The notes: generated by a model from the sequence alone, not told the origin. A DNA stretch of 64,000 nucleotides from Myrmaecium sp. VS I D KN 1 (GCA_019775845.1 JADQAV010000002.1:992001-1056000); one strand, 5' to 3'; counted from the stretch's first letter, positions 43,178 through 54,092 are shown. Program-made: numbers and translations.

Positions 43178-44559
43178 GAGTCGGCCGAAGTGGTACCGAG
43201 ACGAGTGATGTGAAAGGAAGAGAACTAAAGAACACTGCCAGAGGTCGGTTCGACAGGGCTGCGCATGATGCGTGAAGAAAGAGGCGAGGGCAAAGGAGAT
43301 GAGGCGGAGAGGGAAGGGGCGGGGGCGGTAGGGAGATGTAGGTGAATCAGTCAGAAGGTACAGAGGTAGGCAGAGTGGCAGATATCAGTAAGGTGAGGCC
43401 CAAGGGACCGCGGAGCCGATATAAGGTCATACTGGACCCTTCTGAACGCTCCCGTCGCGCCATCCATCCGAGCAAAGGCCGGGCCCCAGAGGCCAGTCCG
43501 GGGGTGGCAGGGGATGCCAGTCTAGCAACTAGCAGGTGGTGGTACCCAACGGTTGCGTTCATCATCCAGCACTCCCAGCACTCCCACCTGCCACCATGAT
43601 GGATGGATCGCACGTCTCATCCATCAGCTTCTGGTCTGCTTCTTTCTTGAAGTAAGCCATGACCTAAGCGTGGGTGATACTCAATCTATGGCCAATGGCC
43701 AAGTCAAGAAGACATGAATGGAAGACTGCTGATGCTGCTGCTCTGGTCGTGATGGAATCGGTTCGAATGGCGCACCGTGTGAAGCCGAAGGGCTAAGGCG
43801 AGGCTAGCAGCCGGGCCAGCGTGTGACCGAGGCATGAGGGTGGGATGGAGCACGAGGGTTGGAGGGTGAGGAGGAGATTATTCTGTATTCTGCTCGCTAA
43901 AGGTAGCCAAGTACAACGTGCCCAGCCAGAGAGTCGTCTGAAGAATCCCGGAGACGGACGAATTGCTGGGAACCCTTGGAAGTTGCCTGCGACAGCACGT
44001 CATTCTCCTCTGCTCTCCCCCTGCACTGAAGAATCGCGGGGCATCGAGGAACAGGGATAGAGAGGATGGGGAGATTCTGCAACGTCAACGTCACGACAGT
44101 TTGATAGGTACTAGAGTAGTTCGAGGTTATCATCCATTATATGCGTCTCTACTACTACTTTAAATTCAACACTCTTGTAAATACCTGTTGGAAGGTCGTT
44201 CGTCTGTGATGTTGATAGCCCATTCGCTACGGCGGGAGCCCGAGGCTTATCGGCATGCCGTTCCAAGCTCTTTCCGGCGCGGAGCGAGAAGGTCCTCGGG
44301 TGCATCCGTCATGGCCTTACGGTGGCCTAATTTAACCTTCTGCCGCTCCACCTTTCTTACCCCGGACGCCTCGTCGTCCCGTTTGGACCTGCTTCGGCAC
44401 ATCTTCCTCCTCCTCATCATCATTCTGCGAGGGTGTTGTTGATATCTTTCTTCACGCCGTACCTTTTTTGCTTCTATCACTACTACTAGTATACAGTACA
44501 CCGCGTGTTCTTGTCGTGATATTTTCGTTTCCTCTGCACATACATCACCAACGGTGGAA
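43178..44559. promoter_or_regulatory. Divergent spacer upstream of CLC and IAH1
   Basis: About 1.4 kb between two divergent starts. A purine-rich patch (43265-43335) adjoins CLC and a pyrimidine-rich patch adjoins IAH1. No gene is supported. Confidence 0.4.
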
Positions 44560-45733
44560 ATGGTATACGACCAGTTTATCCTCTTCGGTGATTCGGTCTG
44601 TCTCAACCCCGCAATTTGCTCTGCTTCACTCCTTCTCAATCTCATCTAACTAAACTCCATCAGATCACCCAAGGCTCCTTCGCCCTCCAGGGTGGCTTTG
44701 CCTTCGGTCCCGCCTTGCAAGACGGTACGTGAACGCATCCCGCATTAATCTCATTCCATATCGACCAAAACCAACACCGAAACCATCCGATCATCTCAGT
44801 CTACATCCGACGGCTGGATGTCATCAACCGCGGCTTCAACGGTTACAACACCGCCCAGGCCCTCCAAGTGCTCCCCCAAATCATCCCGTCCCCAGACCAG
44901 GCCCGAATTCGTTTGATGGTACGTCGTCTCCATTCCTCTTGACCTCCACCACGGAAAAAGAGAAACAGAGTAAAAAAGCCCAAACCCCCACCATCCCTAC
45001 ATCTTCCTCCCCCTTCGATCCCTTTACCCTCTTCCCACCCCCACACACGAATATATAAAGAACACCGCAATAAACAAAAGGGACAACCACCTCCCCCTCC
45101 CACACCATCCAGACCATCTTCTTCGGCGCCAACGACGCCGCCGCGCCGCTCCCCCACCCCACCGTGCCCAACCAGCACGTCCCCCTCCCGGCCTACACCC
45201 GGAACCTGCGCCGCCTGATCGAGCACCCGGCCCTGGCCGCCCACCGGCCCGCCCTCCTTCTCATCACCCCGCCCCCGATCGACGAGCACGCCCAAGCCGC
45301 CGTGGACGAGGGCCAAGGGTTCCCGGGTCCGCGCCGGACCGCCGCGGCCGCCAAACAGTACCGCGACGCCGTTCTCGACCTCGCCGCCGCCCTCGGCCTG
45401 CCCGTCGTCGACCTCTGGGCCGCATGCATGACGCTTACGGACTGGCGGCCGGAGACCTCCGATGAGTCCACCCCGCTGCCCGGCAGCAGGGCGCGTCCCC
45501 AGGACCCCGTTCTCCAGCGCGTCCTCACTGATGGCCTTCATCTCGGCCCGCTCGGGTACCAGTACCTCTTCGACGAGCTCATGCGCGTGCTTCGGAAAGC
45601 GTATCCGGAACTGGCTCCCGAGAGCCTGGAGCCTGTTTTTCCACCTTGGGATCGGGTTGGGTATTGGGAGAAGGTGGTGCGGAAGGAGGATGTGGAGGGT
45701 GAGAAGGAGGAGGAGGAGGAGGAGGAGGAGTGA
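44560..45733 (+). CDS. IAH1: SGNH/GDSL esterase, isoamyl acetate-hydrolysing type
   Basis: Four exons (44560-44595, 44664-44724, 44800-44918, 45113-45733) give 278 residues. The first donor is the weak GTCTGT; the others are GTACGT. Splicing creates block I, FILFGDSITQGSF, with the nucleophile Ser 12 at the exon edge. Block II lies in DVINRGFNGYNTAQAL, block III in TIFFGANDAA, and the Asp/His pair in TDGLHLGPLGYQYL (about 212 and 215). The IAH1 family hydrolyses small acetate esters such as isoamyl acetate. The C terminus ends in an acidic run of eight Glu encoded by GAG/GAA repeats, which may vary in length between strains. The 194-base third intron contains a short CA/AG-rich stretch. Confidence 0.92.
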
Positions 45734-46546
45734 TGATGGGGTTTCGAACTCTGCCTCGTTCTCTTTTATTCTCCTTTCGGTGGTTGGCTATTCTGGCAGC
45801 ACACACACCGGGCTTGGGAGAGCTTGTACATGGCGGAGAAGAGTTCAGAGCGCCTCGAGCATGAGAGAGCATAGATGAGCTTCGTTCAACGTTGGAAAGA
45901 CGCAGAATAGAATCGAAGAAGAACAGGATATTAGAACTCTAAGAATCCCTTCCCAATAGTAGAAGCTCTTGCTAGGTCCGCAACCGTCTCTTTCCTTAAA
46001 AAGTAACATCCTCTGTGATCAACCCGGCACGATTCAGTTGCGGAAGAAAGAGCAGTGAAAAAAAGATAAGAAGTGGACAAAAGGAGAAGAAGCAAATAAT
46101 CATACACGACCAAACGCAGGCAATCAATCCCACTGCGCCGGCAGTGGAAAAGAAGAAGAGAAAAATTTCCCTCCGCTCAAATAGGTAGGTCACAGGAGCT
46201 TGACAGAGTGTGACACACACAGAGAAACGCTCAGCGGAAGTCACGTAAGACACGTGTGACGAGGAGCTCTCTGGCGAAGGAACCGAAAGAATGCAAGCCG
46301 GCCAACTCCGCCCGATACGACGAATTGGTTGCCACAAACAAGGTAGGCGGGGTTACGCCACCCATCACGCATCGGGTGTAACAATAAAAACCCATCATCC
46401 ACAGACGGGAAGGCATGGGTGGAAGTGAAGAACAAGCCAAAGAAGAAAAAGAACAGAAAAAGAACCAGGGATAGGAACAAAAGAAGAAAGAAAAAATGGA
46501 TTAGCAGAAAGAGAAAAAAAGAAAAAAAAACGATAGCCCGCCAGCC
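45734..46546. other. Convergent spacer between IAH1 and PEX26
   Basis: About 800 bases of 3' sequence. It is A/G-rich (46430-46530) and carries one ATAGGTAGGT word at 46181-46190. No gene is supported. Confidence 0.4.
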
Positions 46547-47980
46547 CTACACATAACTCACCCGCACCCCCATCCCCACCGTCCGGCGAACCTTATCCGC
46601 CGCCTGCCGCAGCCAGACGCGGATCCGGTCGCGCACCTCCCGGCGGCCGAAGGCCAGGGCGAGCGCGAGCGCGAAGAGGAGGGTGCGCAGCAGCGCGGAG
46701 GGGTTGCGCGTCAGGCCGTGCGCCGCGTGCACCGTGATCGCCTGCAGCCGGGCGACGAGGGAGGAGGCGCGGGTGTAGAAGCCCGGCGGCGGTGGGGGAG
46801 GCGGCGTCGGCGGTTTCTTCCCAACCGGGCGGTGCGACTGCCGGGATGCGGAGGGCGTGGGAGGGGTGGGGTGGCGGGGTGTGCCGACGGCGGCGGCGGG
46901 GCGGCGGGAAGCGTGGGGTTCCGGGGGGCTGTTGCGGTTTTTGGGGGCGGCGGGGCGTCGGGAGCGGTTGCTGCTGGTTGAAGTCTCAGCCTCGCGTTTC
47001 CGGCGTTCGTCTTCCGCTCGGGATTCTTCTTGTCTGCGCGCCTCGGTTTCGCGGCGGCGTTGGTCGAGCTGCTCGCGCTGCTGGCGGGCGAGCTCCGCTT
47101 CGCGGAGGGCGGCGTGCTGCTTTTCTTCCCGAAGGCCGTGGAGCGCGAGGAGGAAGGCTTCCTTGCGTTCGTCGTCGAGGACTTCGGACATGCTGATGAA
47201 CTCGCGGGCGTAGTCCCACTCGTCGTTGCGAGGGAGGACGTGGAGGGTGTAGAGCTCGAGGAGCTTGAGCCGGGTGTGAAGGTCGCGTGGGGTGCTCGTG
47301 CCGTCGTAGTGGGAAGTTGGTCGCTTGCGGTTCGGTGAGGAAAGGGAGGATTGCATGTGGGCGGAGATGTCAAAGGTGGGCTGAGCGGAGGCGGAGAGGT
47401 ATGTTTCCAGGCGTCGCTGCGTGAGTTTCTGGTCGGGCATGTGGGTTAAGAGGAGAGTCGCACTGATTCAACGGTCAGCCAGGTCGGTTCACGCGTATGA
47501 GGAGCTGTCTCACAGGTTGATGACCACCTCTGCATCGACGTCTCCTTCCACTCCGCCGTAACCGTCTCGAACCACATCCTCCCATATGCTTCCGTCACGA
47601 CACTTGGCGACCATGGCCTTCCATCTCGTGCTTCCAAACGCGTGCTTTCCCTCCTCTGGCCCCAACTCGACGACGGAGTTGAGGAATGTGAGGTAGAAGC
47701 TCCAGACCTTGATCCGGGTCCCTCGCGAGGCGGAAGCTATCGGTGCAGCAAGAGGGACTTCACCATGCTGCGCGCCGTCTACCTCTTCCAATGGCTGCGG
47801 AGTGATTGCAGGTTCGATGGTGGAGAGGGCTTCCGGGAGTCGTCGCGTGAGAAACAGCTGTGCAGCTTGTCGGTAAGCTTTGGCGATCTGCGACGCTTGC
47901 TGACGGCTGGAGGACAAGGACGAGATGGAGGAAGAGAGCATGCGCGATGCCGTCAGGGACTCCTCGTGAGAGAAGGCCAT
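46547..47980 (-). CDS. PEX26: Peroxin PEX26, tail-anchored AAA-peroxin receptor
   Basis: Two exons (47980-47514 and 47462-46547) give 460 residues; the 51-base intron starts GTGAGA and ends TCAG. The N-terminal helical region has SSRQQASQIAKAYRQAAQLF, TRRLPEALSTIEP and KVWSFYLTFLNSVVELG. The joined exons read VVINLATLLLTHMPDQK, and LLELYTLHVLPRNDEWDYA follows, the conserved fungal PEX26 core as I recall it. A Glu/Arg-rich coiled coil and a Pro-rich linker precede one hydrophobic segment (about 414-428, LLRTLLFALALALAFG). A basic tail RRTVGMGVRVS follows, as expected for a tail anchor aimed at peroxisomes. PEX26 recruits Pex1-Pex6 to recycle the import receptor Pex5 and is the counterpart of yeast Pex15. 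Fast evolution makes exact motif calls soft. Confidence 0.87.
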
Positions 47981-48624
47981 GGCGACGATATTCGTGGTGA
48001 TATGATGTTGGATGTAATTGTATCAGAGGCCACCAGGAGATATAGGAGACTCCATGATCCGGGGCGCGGAAGGGGCGTCGGGTTGTTTAGTTAGGGTCAA
48101 CGTTATCTCGAGGTCGGAATGCGGTAGCCTTTGCCGAGGTTCGCTGCCTTTCAGCTTTGTACACATCAGATGTTCAGGTCTTCAGGCTGGGCGCTGCAGG
48201 CACAACTCACCAAACAGCACCTGAGGCATCAATGCAGCGTGCACAATGATCCGATAGACACCTCAGGCATACTAGAGCCCTTGATGAGCTCCAGTATTTA
48301 CTTAGTACATATTTACATAGGTATCCTACTATATTTACAGACTACTGTACATACAAGCCAGTACATTATATTTGCCGACTGTCCTACTACTTCATTCAGG
48401 TTCGCCCACGCCTGCCATTCACTCTCACGAGCGTTTACCGCTCCAATCCTGTCGACGGGGGCTGACCGAGGATGTCAAAGAGGTACCTTCGTACCCGACA
48501 TACAGTACATAGCATCCGCCATCTCTGTCTCTTTGTCGCACCGTCTTGATTCGGCGTGCTTTGTTTGACGCTCGTTTGTTCTTCCCTCCACAGTCAGTCC
48601 TCCGGTCCCCAGTCCTGTATCTAA
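47981..48624. promoter_or_regulatory. Divergent promoter of PEX26 and the PARN-like gene
   Basis: This spacer between two divergent genes has an AT-rich core (48285-48380, with repeated TAC/ATA words) that is likely to be the core promoter. A short upstream ATG frame of 25 codons (48472-48549) could be a uORF for the + gene. Confidence 0.45.
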
Positions 48625-48801
48625 GCCTGCCGCCAACCTCAACCCTGTTTTGAAGTGAGATATTTTCTATATACAAGACTTTTTCGTCCGTCGTATAACC
48701 TACCGCGTCTCTTCAACTCCGCTCGTCCCTCAGCGCAACGTTGCCCGTCGCACGCCCCCCGGTCTTATCAAGCACGACGTCTGTCGGCCGAGGTGGGGCA
48801 A

Positions 48802-50721
48802 ATGGACGTCGACAACATCTCCTTCCAAGGTCGCTTGCTCGACATCCTGGAGGCAATCTCCGAATCTCATTTCGTTTCCTTCGACCTTGAACTCTCTGGT
48901 GTCTCAAGCAAAAGACATGGGACTACCGGAAAACAAACCTTAGCAGAACGGTACCTCGAAACCAAAGAAGCTGCGGAACGCTACCAGATTCTGCAGATCG
49001 GCATCACATGCGTCACCTGGAACCAGATTGACGATGTCTACGTCCTCAGGCCGTACAACTTCAACCTGAGTCCCCTCCTTGACGAGCGCTCAGATATCGA
49101 GAGGATATTCTCTTTCCAAAGCGGCGCGGTAGAGTTCCTCCTGGAACATGGCTTCGACATCGCTCGCCCGTTTACATCGGGCGTCAGATATCTCTCTCGC
49201 AGCGAAGCGGAGCTCGCCAAGCGAAAAGCCTACGACCGCATTGAGCGCCTAAACTTCTCCGATGTCCAACTTGGTGTTTCTGACGTGGAGGCTCTCGAAT
49301 TCGTCCGTCAATCTCGCGAAGTGGTCAATAACTGGTTAGCGACGGGCGAGCCAGAGAAGGACTCAGTGACGATCTCCTCCGTGAACCCCTTGACCCCTGC
49401 AACCTCTGCGACACCCACGATTCAGAACTTCGAAAAGCGCCTTATTCACCAGCTCATACGTGCGGAGTATCCGAACCTCGTCACCATATCGCGGCCGTAT
49501 GGCATCAAGGTGGTCCATCGGGACGAGAACTTCGAGGCTCTTCTCGCTGCCAAACGCAAGAAGGAAGCAAGAGACCGTATTCTCAAGCAAACTGGCTTCC
49601 GCTGGGTCATTGAAGCGCTCAGCGATGATGGAGACCTCGCCCCTATCGATCTGAAGTGGTTTACCGTGGGCGTAGATGGCCAGGAAAAGTTGGCAGATTT
49701 AATGTACATTCGGCGTCGGTTTGACCGCGTGCTAGAGAATCTTCGAGGCCATACACCAGTGCTCGTAGGTCACAACCTTTTCACTGACCTTATCTATCTC
49801 TACCGGTGCTTTATCGGTCCGCTTCCGGATACTATCGATGGCTTTTGCAATGCCATTCATCAGCTATTCCCGACAGTGGTCGATACAAAATACCTAGCCA
49901 CTCACAACTGTGGAGATATCAACCCTAAATCCAGCCTGGGGCAGATCGAAGAGAAGCTCAGAACGCAGATCAGGCCTCTACTTATGCTCCATGAAGACCA
50001 TGGGAAGTATGCCGTAGGCATGGAGGAAGTGCCGCATGAGGCAGGCTTTGACAGCTATCTCACGGCAAGGGTAGCGGTCAGATTGAGCGCAAAGCTGGAG
50101 GCAGAGAGGACATACCCTGATGCTGAGGAGAGTATGGGAGCTGAGGAAATGATACCGGGACAGGATGCCGACCATTCACGGTTCCCTCTAACACATGAGG
50201 ATGTGTCCGCCAGCATCGACGTCGACGACGAGGATATCGCTGCCGAACAAGACGAAGAGCAAGACTTCACAGAACAGCTGACAAGGGCCGAAAAAAGGAG
50301 ACTCGCAAAATACAAACGACAGGCAAACCGAAAGAGACGGGACAAAGCTGAGGCTAACCCAGTGGAAGCATCAGGATCACAGCCGGTAGGCTCGAGATAT
50401 GCGAACGACAACATGTTCGATACGCTGGACCACATGAGCCTCGATGGTGCCAACGACCTTGACGAGGAGGGACCGGTTGGTGATTGGGCTCAAGATATGC
50501 GCAGCATGTCTCCCTCGGAGCTGCTGGACCCCTCGGAACGAGAGAAGCTGAAGAGGCGAAATGACAGGGCTAAAGAAGAGCGACGGAAGGAGATGGCTGA
50601 GATGCCACCGTTCGATTCGATATTCTGGAAGGTCTATGGAAATAAGTTAAGGGTATTTGGGACTGTTGAAGGTGTCTGCGAACTTGCACCACGCGGTGAT
50701 ACAGAGAATTCGAGACCTTAG
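48802..50721 (+). CDS. PARN-like DEDDh 3'-5' ribonuclease (CAF1/Triman group)
   Basis: This intronless gene encodes 639 residues from the ATG at 48802. The DEDDh residues are Asp 28 and Glu 30 (SFDLELSG), Asp near 329 (LVGHNLFTDLIYLY), then His near 412 and Asp near 417 (HEAGFDSYLTARV). A variable region sits between the halves of the nuclease domain, as in PARN. The start MDVDNISFQGRLLDILEAIS matches the PARN family start. The C-terminal third is acidic, then Lys/Arg-rich. The family trims poly(A) or oligo(A) tails of mRNAs and small RNAs. The same frame continues upstream without a stop to 48625 and encodes an Arg-rich, acid-poor leader with no ATG. This may matter for targeting and is discussed as a finding. 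Confidence 0.9.
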   Translation: MDVDNISFQGRLLDILEAISESHFVSFDLELSGVSSKRHGTTGKQTLAERYLETKEAAERYQILQIGITCVTWNQIDDVYVLRPYNFNLSPLLDERSDIERIFSFQSGAVEFLLEHGFDIARPFTSGVRYLSRSEAELAKRKAYDRIERLNFSDVQLGVSDVEALEFVRQSREVVNNWLATGEPEKDSVTISSVNPLTPATSATPTIQNFEKRLIHQLIRAEYPNLVTISRPYGIKVVHRDENFEALLAAKRKKEARDRILKQTGFRWVIEALSDDGDLAPIDLKWFTVGVDGQEKLADLMYIRRRFDRVLENLRGHTPVLVGHNLFTDLIYLYRCFIGPLPDTIDGFCNAIHQLFPTVVDTKYLATHNCGDINPKSSLGQIEEKLRTQIRPLLMLHEDHGKYAVGMEEVPHEAGFDSYLTARVAVRLSAKLEAERTYPDAEESMGAEEMIPGQDADHSRFPLTHEDVSASIDVDDEDIAAEQDEEQDFTEQLTRAEKRRLAKYKRQANRKRRDKAEANPVEASGSQPVGSRYANDNMFDTLDHMSLDGANDLDEEGPVGDWAQDMRSMSPSELLDPSEREKLKRRNDRAKEERRKEMAEMPPFDSIFWKVYGNKLRVFGTVEGVCELAPRGDTENSRP

Positions 50722-50942
50722 ATTCGGTTCGGTATTCCTTCCGAGGCTTCGCCATCGTTTGGCGGTGCTTATAGTAAAGACAGGCGTGGTTTGTGGGGTT
50801 ACGTGTTCGAGTCTAAGAGGTAACTGACAAGTATTGTGGCGGTAGACGCCTAGTATTCACGTTTTAGAGACACTAAAACCAATTGTTATATTTCCAGGCA
50901 TCCCATTCCAATCCAGCCCAGCACCACTGCTCTCCGCACCCC

Positions 50943-51794
50943 TTATGCCTTTCCCGTGCTTCCAAGGCTATCCATACTCCTCTCCACCGCCTCCTGCATC
51001 CTCTCCGTGGCCAGCTCGATCACCCTCGTCAAGGGCGCCTTGCCCGCTTCCGTCTTCCACACCTCCACGCACGGGTTGTTCAACACCTTGTTCAGGTTGA
51101 CCTTAGCCGCGCCGGCGGCGATGCAGCTCCGATGCACCTCCTCCGTCCAGGGATCGCAGCCGTGCATGACTAGGCGGACCTGGTCCCCGACCGCGTCGCG
51201 GATCGCCCGGAGCCGGCCGTACTCCAGCACGACGCCCCGGGCCCCGTAGCTGCCGTGCACGTTGCCGAAGGCCGGGGCGAGCCAGTCGATGCCGGTGGCG
51301 ACGAAGTCGCGCGCGTCGGCCACGGTGGTGAGCAAGCCCTCCAGGTCGGCCGTGTCGGCGACGCCGTCCTCGCCGCCCTCGATGCGGCCGGGCTCGGCCT
51401 CGGTGGCGACGGCGCGGGCGTGGCAGTACGCCGTCAGCTCCCGCGTCCGCCGCAGGTTCTCCGCCTTGTCGTGGTGCGACATGTCGACCATGATGCTGTC
51501 GAAGAAGCCGGTGTCGGCCGCGCGCCGGATCTGCGCCGCGTCCTGCGCGTGGTCCAGGTGGACGGTGATGGGGACGGTGGCGGCGCGCGCGGCGGTGTGG
51601 GCGAGCTGTGCTAGCAGACCCCCCGCGTACTCCAGCGCCCAGGGGAAGAGCAGGATCATGGCGGGGGATCGCTTGCGCTCGGCGGCCCGGACGGTGGCTA
51701 GGATGCCTTCGGTGTTGTAGGCGCACATGGCTGGGATGGCGTAGCCGCCGGCGGCGGCCTGGTTGAGGAGGGGGATGGCCCGGTTGGATTCCAT
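50943..51794 (-). CDS. Class II (zinc) ketose-bisphosphate aldolase family protein
   Basis: This intronless gene encodes 283 residues. The ATG at 51794 (MESNRAIPLLNQAAAGGYAI) is preferred over an ATG at 52133 because it matches the family start. Active-site features are Asp 81/His 82 in VPITVHLDHAQD, Glu near 134 in TEAEPGRIEGG, His 180 in FGNVHGSYG and His 211 in LVMHGCDPW. Together they give the usual three zinc His, the catalytic Asp and a Glu. AAGAAKVNLNKVLNNP is the phosphate-binding strand. This shorter branch (about 280 residues) is nearer to tagatose- or unknown-substrate aldolases than to glycolytic fructose-bisphosphate aldolase. It is divergent from a sugar-acid-dehydrogenase-like gene, suggesting a joint catabolic route. 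The substrate is unknown. Confidence 0.88.
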   Translation of the reverse strand: MESNRAIPLLNQAAAGGYAIPAMCAYNTEGILATVRAAERKRSPAMILLFPWALEYAGGLLAQLAHTAARAATVPITVHLDHAQDAAQIRRAADTGFFDSIMVDMSHHDKAENLRRTRELTAYCHARAVATEAEPGRIEGGEDGVADTADLEGLLTTVADARDFVATGIDWLAPAFGNVHGSYGARGVVLEYGRLRAIRDAVGDQVRLVMHGCDPWTEEVHRSCIAAGAAKVNLNKVLNNPCVEVWKTEAGKAPLTRVIELATERMQEAVERSMDSLGSTGKA

Positions 51795-52527
51795 TGCTTT
51801 TGGAACGGTCCTGCTAAGCTGGTACGTGGTTGTCTGTGACTCTGTTGCGATGTTTGCTGTGTAGGAAACACGCTCAAAGAGAGAGTGTCGTGATAATCGG
51901 GCAAGGCTGGCTGAAGGGATCGTGTGGAAGCGGTTCTCCGAGGCCGGGCTGTTTGTGAAATCAAGATGCTCCGGCTTCCTTGTTAGCCTTGCGATGTTCT
52001 GGTTTCCAATTGATGTCCCAGGACAAGTATCAGCGCCGATAGAGCTTTGTCGTATGTACGGACTGAACAAGTCGTAGGATTTCCCCTTCCCCCGCCGTGA
52101 TCTTCCCTCGGCATCATCACCGTCACCTGTCACCCCGCCATCGGCTAGGTATTTAAGGGTTCAAAAGCCGATCGGGTGGAGATACCCCGAGATCCCGAAC
52201 CTCGACCCCGCTATCGTCACCAACCGAACCGCTTCACAGCCGTGTATTTCTCAGCCTGTTCAAACGCCGACGGGCATGCTTGTCGTGTTCTGAACGTGGG
52301 GATGCGGGGGATGGCTCTGTTATCGAGAGTGGAGGCTCCGGGTAATTCGTCCTTGGGGTGTTGATCTTAATGGATCACTCACTTCACTACGAAGCTCAAG
52401 TGGCCGACTTTGCCGATCCCCACGGGGTAGATGCTGAGCCCGATTGTCTCCTCCACTTCCTCTCCTCTCTCACGATCAAGTCCTCCAAAAACTCCCCAGC
52501 CCCCTCCTCCCCTCAACAAGAAGCATC
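51795..52527. promoter_or_regulatory. Shared promoter of the aldolase and dehydrogenase genes
   Basis: This 733-base region separates two divergent start codons. It would allow joint control of both genes. No recognised operator sequence stands out. Confidence 0.45.
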
Positions 52528-53969
52528 ATGACCTCCAAACCCGCCATCGGATTCTGCGGCCTCGGCGCCATGGGCTTCGGCATGGCCGCCCACCTGGTCT
52601 CCGCTGGATACGCCGTCACCGGCTACGACCTCAACCCCAAGGCCCTCGAAGCCTTTCAAGCCAAGGGAGGCCATGCCGCATCGACGCTGGCCGAGTCGGC
52701 ACGGGACAAGCCGTTCTACATCGTAATGGTCGCAACGGCCCAGCAGGCGCAGAGCGCCATCTTCGAGGGGGAGAACGCCATCATCACGAGTGAGTAGCAG
52801 CGGCTCTCCCCGCCCTCCAGATCAAGGGCAAACGAAGGCCAAAAAGCTGACGTCTCCCCTCCTTCCCCCTAGCCCTCCCCGACAACGTCACCCTCTTCCT
52901 CTGCTCCACCGTTCCCCCCTCCTACGCGCACTCCCTCGCCGCACAACTGCAGGCCCACAAGCCGCACGTCCACCTCATCGACTGCCCCGTCTCCGGCGGC
53001 GCCGGCCGCGCCGCCACCGGCACCCTCACCATCATGGCCTCCGGCACCCCGGCCGCCCTCGCCGCCGGCGACGCCATCCTCCGCACGCTCGCCGACCCCG
53101 CCAAGCTCTTCCTCGTCGCCGGCGGGGTGGGGCAGGGCAGCTACATGAAGCTCACGCACCAAGTGCTCGCCGCATGCCAGATCCTGGCCGCATCCGAAGC
53201 GGTCGGGTTCGGGGCCGCGCTGGGGCTGGCGGCAGAGACGGTGCGGCGCGCTGTGCTCGAACCCGATGATGATGGCAAAGGCCGCGAGGCGTGGAGCTGG
53301 ATGTTCGAGAACCGCGTCCCCCGGATGATCGGGCGCGCGTATGCCCCGCCTGCCGCTGTCAGCGCGGTCACGATTATTCTTAAGGACGCGGGGATCATCA
53401 CCGCCACCGCGCGGGAGCGCGGCGTGCCTGTCCCGCTGTGCGCGGCGGCGGAGCAGGTTTACTTAGCTGCGCTGAGCCGGGGCTGGGGTGCGGAGGATGA
53501 TGCGGGGGTGGTGCGGATGTATTATGCTGATCCTGTGGCGGAGGTGCGGGAGGAAGGGCTGGAGGAGGGCGAGAGAAGGCGGCGGCTGCGGCTGGTGTTG
53601 GATCTGCTGGTGGCGGTGCATACGCTTGCGGCGGCGGAGGCGTTGGCGCTGGCGAGCCATGTTGGGATTCCGCTGCGGCAGCTGTATGAGCTGGCGAAGG
53701 ATGCGGCGGGTGGGAGCACGATGTTTGAGATGAGAGCGGTGGATATGATTGATGTGCTGGAGGGGAGGAGTGGGGAGGTACGGCGTGGGAGGACGGTGAG
53801 GGAGCTCGTGCAGAAAGTGAGCGGTGCGCTCGAGGAGGCGCGGAAGGTGAGGTGTCCGCTGTTTCTTGGAGCGGCGGCGGAGGGCGTGCTGCGCTTGGCG
53901 GAGCGGAGGTTGGGCGGGGACGCAGGGGATGCGGAGTTGGTGAGAGCTTGGGCGGAGAAAAGCATCTAG
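52528..53969 (+). CDS. 6-phosphogluconate/3-hydroxyisobutyrate dehydrogenase family, two-part (threonate dehydrogenase-like)
   Basis: Two exons (52528-52789 and 52873-53969) give 452 residues; the 83-base intron has GTGAGT/CTAG borders. The Rossmann start is IGFCGLGAMGFGMAAHLVSA. The substrate strand reads DCPVSGGAGRAATGTL, and the catalytic Lys is near 180 in GQGSYMKLTHQVL. This gives a normal beta-hydroxyacid dehydrogenase of about 300 residues. A further 150-residue helical segment follows, with AAEALALASHVGIPLRQLYE and AAGGSTMFEMRA. It looks like a second copy of the C-terminal all-helical domain. The family oxidises sugar acids such as L-threonate or D-glycerate relatives with NAD(P). 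Pairing with a class II aldolase fits four-carbon acid sugar breakdown, but the kinase such pathways need is absent from this window. Confidence 0.87.
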
Positions 53970-54092
53970 AAGCGCTCTTCCGATGTGATTACGATGATAA
54001 ATATTGTACATTGTCTATGTTACAGAAGCCTTTTCTCCACGTAACTCTACTTAGCTCATGATGATACATTGATGACTGCCTCTCTCTCCCGA

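Noticed and set aside
43755-43790. A GGTTCGAATGG word resembling a tRNA T-arm
   Set aside because: No matching acceptor, D or anticodon stems surround it.
51103-51726. Second open frame on - inside the aldolase gene
   Set aside because: Its Arg/His/Gly-rich composition is typical of a frame-shifted GC-rich exon.
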